From the NCBI GenBank assembly GCA_021298575.1, contig JAJTFM010000024.1, positions 1 through 49,992 of the forward strand: 49,992 nucleotides of DNA. The letters run 5' to 3'. Positions 46,127-49,992 of the stretch are shown in pieces. A program made the translations under genes and the position numbers. The notes under the pieces were generated by a model. That model saw only the letters and a list, made by a program, of their open reading frames with translations, did not search any database and was not told where the DNA came from. This DNA is from Saprospiraceae bacterium (GTDB lineage Bacteria; Bacteroidota; Bacteroidia; Chitinophagales; Saprospiraceae). Every line of letters begins with the position of its first letter. Position 1 is the first letter of the stretch.

Positions 46127-46948
46127 TTATTCCTGTTCTACGCGAAAACTGGTGACGGCAACGGGCTCGCTGAAGCCGGTTTCAGTCAGGACAATATAGT
46201 ACAAACCGGGTTTCAGTTTGATCAGGGGAGAGGTTGAAAAGAGGAATTCGCCATCAGAAGCGGGCTGTATGATCGTTTGAGTGGAGAACAAATATTTTCC
46301 GGCATTAAAATCGGTTTCCCTGTTTGAATAAACGATCAACGTGAAATCCTTGCTGACGATACTTTCTGTTGTCAGGATGGATCCCTTCATGGTTACCCTT
46401 ACAGCTCCGTTTCGGGATAATAATCGGGATGCCTGTTCCGGTTTAGCGAAATATGCCCGAACAGGTTCGTCGCCCCTGAATGAAGTTCCCACAAGTCCTT
46501 CGAGCGACGGGTTGGGTTGGAAGTCAGCCGGGTTGAGTGAGGCGAGTGGAGTGGCCGGAGTTATCTTCGGAGTATCAATAACTGGTGCGACATCCGGAGT
46601 TACAGGTTCCGGAGCGGTGATCTGCCTAGATGAGTTGCCGGGTTTATAGGCGAGAAAATACCAGCTACACCAGATGCATGCCAGAAGGAGTAATATTGCC
46701 GTGACGACCTGTTTGATATTCGGTATGAAGGTTTTTCTGTACGGTTTTTCCGTTATTTCACGAAGCGAGTTGAGCAAACCGAGCTGTTTTGCATCGCCCA
46801 GTTCCCTGAGGAGCGTCTGGTGGAGATACACCATTTCCAGCAGTTCCTGATCGGCAGACAGTCTTTTTTCAAAGAGCATTCGTTCTTCTTTTGCAAGATC
46901 GTCAGATAAATATTTTTCGATGAGCTCAGATTCTTCCGGGTTTCTCAT
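46127..46948 (-). CDS. Putative membrane anti-sigma factor
   Basis: 273 residues. The N-terminal 75 residues are charged and helical (IEKYLSDDLAKEERMLFEKR), as in Bacteroidota anti-sigma N-terminal regions lacking a zinc motif. One transmembrane helix (about 81-103) is followed by a Pro/Thr-rich linker (about 108-145) and a beta-rich extracytoplasmic domain. Its ATG overlaps the sigma gene's stop (ATGA), so the two are translationally coupled. That arrangement is the main reason for the call; no named family is recognised. Confidence 0.65.
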   Translation of the reverse strand: MRNPEESELIEKYLSDDLAKEERMLFEKRLSADQELLEMVYLHQTLLRELGDAKQLGLLNSLREITEKPYRKTFIPNIKQVVTAILLLLACIWCSWYFLAYKPGNSSRQITAPEPVTPDVAPVIDTPKITPATPLASLNPADFQPNPSLEGLVGTSFRGDEPVRAYFAKPEQASRLLSRNGAVRVTMKGSILTTESIVSKDFTLIVYSNRETDFNAGKYLFSTQTIIQPASDGEFLFSTSPLIKLKPGLYYIVLTETGFSEPVAVTSFRVEQE

Positions 46949-47538
46949 AATATTCCTTTTTGATTCTCAGTGAGTTCCTTGTAGGAGGGGTCATTTTTGA
47001 TAAATTCTATCAGTTTATTTTTACACATGAACTTACGACGACGTACGTACTCATAGCTCCCGTATTTCATGCGGATCATGATTTCGTCCATTGGTACCTT
47101 TTGGAAAAAAAGTTCGAGCAATTGTCTGCAGTCATCGCCCAGTTTATTCAACGCCTTATAGAGCATGCGGGTTTGCAGCGATTGTTCCTCCACTTCATAC
47201 CAGTCTGGCTGATCATCGTACATTGATTTTATATCATCGGAAAATGTGACATGGTTGTTTGATTTTTTTTTCAGATGATTTGCCCAAAGATTCCGGCATA
47301 TAGCAATAAAAAATGTAGAGAAGGAGCTGGTCAGGGTAATTTCGGAGTATTGCAGTTTTTTGTAGAGAATCAGTATGGTATCCTGGAAGAGATCCCTGGC
47401 GTGTTCTTCCGTTCCACCGTAGCGGATGACCAGTTTTACAATAGAAGGCATAACATACTGATACAGCTGAGTCAGGCCCTTTTTGTCGCCTGATCTGATA
47501 GCCTCGAGCCATTCGTAATCTCTGTCTCCTTGTTGCAT
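46945..47538 (-). CDS. ECF-type sigma-70 family RNA polymerase sigma factor
   Basis: 197 residues from the ATG at 47538; an extension to 47601 runs across the promoter element and is rejected. Region 2 shows EEHARDLFQDTILILYKKL and FSTFFIAICRNLWANHLKKK. Region 4 shows LELFFQKVPMDEIMIRMKYGSYEYVRRRKFMCKNKL, a helix-turn-helix. It lacks regions 1 and 3, as ECF sigmas do. It is cotranscribed with the anti-sigma-like gene and lies divergent to a TPR-CHAT gene, a possible target. Confidence 0.85.
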   Translation of the reverse strand: MQQGDRDYEWLEAIRSGDKKGLTQLYQYVMPSIVKLVIRYGGTEEHARDLFQDTILILYKKLQYSEITLTSSFSTFFIAICRNLWANHLKKKSNNHVTFSDDIKSMYDDQPDWYEVEEQSLQTRMLYKALNKLGDDCRQLLELFFQKVPMDEIMIRMKYGSYEYVRRRKFMCKNKLIEFIKNDPSYKELTENQKGIL

Positions 47539-47558
47539 TTTTGCTGTTTCAGTTGCGG

Positions 47559-47566
47559 CAAATATA
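47559..47566 (-). promoter_or_regulatory. -7 promoter element TATATTTG for the sigma operon
   Basis: On the minus strand this reads TATATTTG, an exact TAnnTTTG match, 20 bp upstream of the sigma ATG. It supports the 47538 start. Confidence 0.55.
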
Positions 47567-47745
47567 TGAGATAATAGTATAATACTGCTGCAAGGTGTCA
47601 TATCTGCGGTTACGGCGAAAATGAAATGGTCATTTTGTCTGATCTGTTTAATGAATGAACTATTATTGCGGCTTCAAATTACTGGAGGCAGATTCGGGAC
47701 CAGACACAGCTTCGGGTATTGCCTTTGAATCTTTTCAATCTTTTG
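47567..47745. other. Intergenic region between sigma gene and repeat element
   Basis: About 180 bp upstream of the sigma promoter. I see no ORF with coding character, no RNA gene and no strong hairpin in it. Confidence 0.4.
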
Positions 47746-47912
47746 TTAGAGCTTGTTCAGGATTCTCTCGCCGAGTCAAAAACGTCTCGTTTTTCGCCAT
47801 TTTTCACCTTTTTTCAGTTACGTAGCTTCGGCCATGCGCCTTCAAAAATGTAAAAACTGACAAAAAATCAGCCTGTTTTTACCATCGGCAGAGAATCCTG
47901 AACAAGCTCTTA
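47746..47912. repeat. MITE-like element with 28-bp terminal inverted repeats
   Basis: The left end (47746-47774) and right end (47885-47912) are inverted copies, differing by about one inserted base at each of two places. The core of both ends is GAGCTTGTTCAGGATTCTCT or its complement. The 110-bp interior has no ORF but holds small hairpins: AAAAACG/CGTTTTT near 47778-47795, and TAAAAAC/GTTTTTA near 47850-47881. No target duplication is obvious. A half-copy sits at 31575-31602. A non-autonomous transposable element or a REP-like structural repeat fits; no transposase is in the window. Confidence 0.7.
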
Positions 47913-47942
47913 ATCAATTTACTATGAATCGTCATTTTATGT

Positions 47943-49992
47943 TTGTCCGGTACGAGAGGTCAGCCCCGGGAATCCCTCATATCATCGTATGATTCCGTTT
48001 GGGTTAATGATGTCATTGAGCGGGTAGTTCGGGAACTCGATGCAAACCGGATTGAGGATGCGATAGGAATGATACATGTTTGCCTCGACAGTGCGTCGGA
48101 GAGGTATGGATTGCGCAGCAGGGAGTTGGCAGACATACTCGAGCTGGATGTTACGCTCTGCGATTACTGGGAAGTAACCCCGGAGTTATTAGAGAAGGCA
48201 GCCTTGTGCCTTGAAATCAGGAAGGAACAATTCGGAGGCAGGCACATCAGGTATGCCGGTGCCCTTGTCAACCTGGTTCATGCCCGTTCATATACCGGTT
48301 TACATGCAGAAACCTGGATTCCCATGCTTGAGGAGGCTCTTGATATTCTTGATCAACCGGCATGGCGAAATTCCGATGAGCGGCTGAACGCGTTGAACCA
48401 GTCAAGTCTGATTTTTCAGCAGCGAGGCGAACTTTCAAAAGCAGAAAAGCCGTTACAGGAGGCGATAACACTTGAAAGGCGTCTTCACGGAGAAGAGCGC
48501 TACGAGTATTCGAGTCTGTGCAACAATTTGGGCAATTTATATCTGTCGTTGGGCCGTTTGCAGGAGGCGGTCAGTTATCTGGATATTTCTCTGAAAAAAA
48601 CGGAGAACCTGGTTGGAAAGATACATCCGGATTACTGTTCAACGCTGATGAACAAGGGTATCTGCTATTTGCGAATCGGATCTTTTGAGGAGAGTGAGAA
48701 TACTTTGCTGGAGGCACTGAGTATCGCCCGGCAGGTTTACGGTACGGAACACCAGAACCTTGCCGCGTACAATTGGGCCCTGTGCGATTACTACGGTAAA
48801 ACCGGACACTACGAGCGTATGCGTACGTATGTGCATGAAGGCTTTCGTCTGGCGATGGCACACAATGCGCTCCCGTCTCCTGTGGCCATTATGGCATACA
48901 AGCAGATGGGAACCTGGCTGGAGTACACTGGATCGTATGAAAAGGCTGTTGAAACGTACATTTTTCTCCGACAGAAGCTGGATGAATACGGGATGAGAAA
49001 GAGTATTCAGTTCGCTGATATAACCTTGCGGCTGGGCCTGGCAAGAAGAGCCATGGGAGAAACACAGGAGGCTTGTGAACTGACGAGCGCAGCAGCAGAA
49101 CTGGCGGATTCGCTGTATTCGCCGGAGAACCCTGCGCTGTATATGTTATACAAGCAGCATCTTCTGACCTGTCTGGAGACGCCGGAGCAGATAGCATATT
49201 GTTACCAGGTCATGAATGAAGGGATGAGGGTCATACAGCGCTCTTACGGTGAGGAGAGCCTTAATATGGCAATATGGAGGTACTATGCCGGGAGGATTTA
49301 CTCGGAGCGTGGGCAGCCGGATTCAGCACTTATCCAGTTCATCCAAGTATATTCCATACTGGTAGGTCGTATTACAGACGGGCTTTCGTTCATGACATTT
49401 GAGCAACAGGAGGCGTACCTGGGTGCTTTTGATGTGTTTTTCAATAATATGCTTTCCCTGGGATTGAAATATCCGTCAGACACGGCAGTTTGTTCATTCC
49501 TGTATGATGTGGCCTTGTTCAGGAAAGAGTTGCTTGGAATAAACAACTCACACGCACACTTGTCATGGAGAAATTCAGAAAATCCTGCAACAAACGACCT
49601 GAGTCAACAGTACTTTGATTTGCGTCAGCGAGCCATCACCCTCGAATCCAGGCCGGCAGGAGAGCATGAAGGGCTGGCCAGCCTGAAGGCCGAGATCGAG
49701 AGAGTTGAGCGGCAACTGGTGAAGCAGTCGGGTTACAAAGACAGGTCAGTAATGGTCAAATCGGGCAGTTGGGGTGAAGTAAGACTTAAACTGAAGCCCG
49801 GAGAGGCAGCAGTCGAGTACATCATGATTCCGGGTTATCGGGAAGGGCGTTTTGGTGCACTGGTATTGCGTTCAGACTCGGAGGTTCCCGAGCTGGTATT
49901 ACTTGGAGAGACTGGAGTGGTAAATCAGTGCATCGGCAATCCGGATGGCAGGGCATTTACTTACGCAGAGCGGGTTTACGGATCAGGAGAAA
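47943..49992 (+). CDS. TPR-CHAT domain protein, partial (runs off the window)
   Basis: Frame open from 47928 to the window end, over 680 codons. TPRs are clear (SLCNNLGNLYLSLGRLQEAV, STLMNKGICYLRIGSFEES). After a helical region around residues 440-600, the sequence LKPGEAAVEYIMIPGYREG and ALVLRSDSEVPELVLLGE matches the beginning of a CHAT (caspase-like) domain. The catalytic His and Cys lie beyond the window. No ATG precedes the conserved part in frame; TTG at 47943 is the best start, and the ATG at 47924 is out of frame. The MITE-like element ends 30 bp upstream, so the 5' end may be displaced. CHAT proteins are often proteases; partners are unknown. Confidence 0.75.
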   Translation, partial: MSGTRGQPRESLISSYDSVWVNDVIERVVRELDANRIEDAIGMIHVCLDSASERYGLRSRELADILELDVTLCDYWEVTPELLEKAALCLEIRKEQFGGRHIRYAGALVNLVHARSYTGLHAETWIPMLEEALDILDQPAWRNSDERLNALNQSSLIFQQRGELSKAEKPLQEAITLERRLHGEERYEYSSLCNNLGNLYLSLGRLQEAVSYLDISLKKTENLVGKIHPDYCSTLMNKGICYLRIGSFEESENTLLEALSIARQVYGTEHQNLAAYNWALCDYYGKTGHYERMRTYVHEGFRLAMAHNALPSPVAIMAYKQMGTWLEYTGSYEKAVETYIFLRQKLDEYGMRKSIQFADITLRLGLARRAMGETQEACELTSAAAELADSLYSPENPALYMLYKQHLLTCLETPEQIAYCYQVMNEGMRVIQRSYGEESLNMAIWRYYAGRIYSERGQPDSALIQFIQVYSILVGRITDGLSFMTFEQQEAYLGAFDVFFNNMLSLGLKYPSDTAVCSFLYDVALFRKELLGINNSHAHLSWRNSENPATNDLSQQYFDLRQRAITLESRPAGEHEGLASLKAEIERVERQLVKQSGYKDRSVMVKSGSWGEVRLKLKPGEAAVEYIMIPGYREGRFGALVLRSDSEVPELVLLGETGVVNQCIGNPDGRAFTYAERVYGSGE

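Noticed and set aside
1-49992. CRISPR array, prophage, tRNA genes or integrase attachment sites
   Set aside because: I saw no regularly spaced direct repeats, phage structural genes, integrase genes or tRNA cloverleaf sequences.

Overview
The window looks like a chromosomal segment of a Bacteroidota bacterium, probably from the Saprospiria or a nearby lineage. The evidence is a GldH lipoprotein, a PorT-like barrel, a Bat-type VWA/TPR pair, a large TonB-dependent receptor with an N-terminal carboxypeptidase-like domain, a mevalonate-pathway enzyme, TAnnTTTG promoter elements and a TPR-CHAT protein. The species assignment is inference. Base composition is close to 50% GC, and no plasmid, phage or CRISPR signature is visible.

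Layout. 1-111: 3' end of a 5S rRNA gene and its terminator. 139-9536: plus-strand genes for a GH57/DUF3536 protein, a BatB/BatC-like pair, a 2OG-Fe(II) oxygenase, a sulfatase-modifying-factor-like protein, and a three-gene group of exported sugar-type enzymes (Gfo/Idh/MocA, ApbE, TIM barrel). 9617-15807: an RND pump, a NatAB-type ABC exporter and a PrsW-like protease. 15811-19892: a minus-strand operon udk - DUF1460 - gldH, divergent from a nucleoside transporter and an FAH-family enzyme; udk and the transporter suggest pyrimidine nucleoside salvage. 19903-24115: a membrane patatin phospholipase broken by an exact 88-bp tandem duplication, and an OmpA-type protein. 24426-29249: a Cys-rich small protein, a TonB-dependent receptor, two LVIVD-type lipoproteins (the second broken) and a small barrel protein, possibly a metal-linked uptake locus.

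29230-32688: a minus-strand run of DUF3108, porT-like, ubiE and mvaD. 32832-39329: PASTA protein, rhodanese, uvrA, a sugar nucleotidyltransferase and a FucP-type sugar transporter. 39429-45150: DUF4197, DUF4261, TolC plus a membrane-fusion adaptor, and a TIGR01777 epimerase. 45141-47538: a minus-strand operon of an ECF-like sigma factor, a putative membrane anti-sigma protein and a frameshifted NahK/APH-family kinase. 47746-47912: a 167-bp MITE-like inverted-repeat element. 47943-49992: a TPR-CHAT gene that runs off the window.

Most of the window is housekeeping and envelope biology. The unusual parts are three genes damaged by indels of tens of bases, the inverted-repeat element with a solitary half-copy 16 kb away at the mvaD stop codon, the TPR-CHAT gene that starts without an ATG immediately after that element, and the Cys-rich/TonB-receptor locus. 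I found no clearly new defence or enzymatic system. The sigma/anti-sigma/TPR-CHAT neighbourhood is the best candidate for one, and it is truncated by the window edge.
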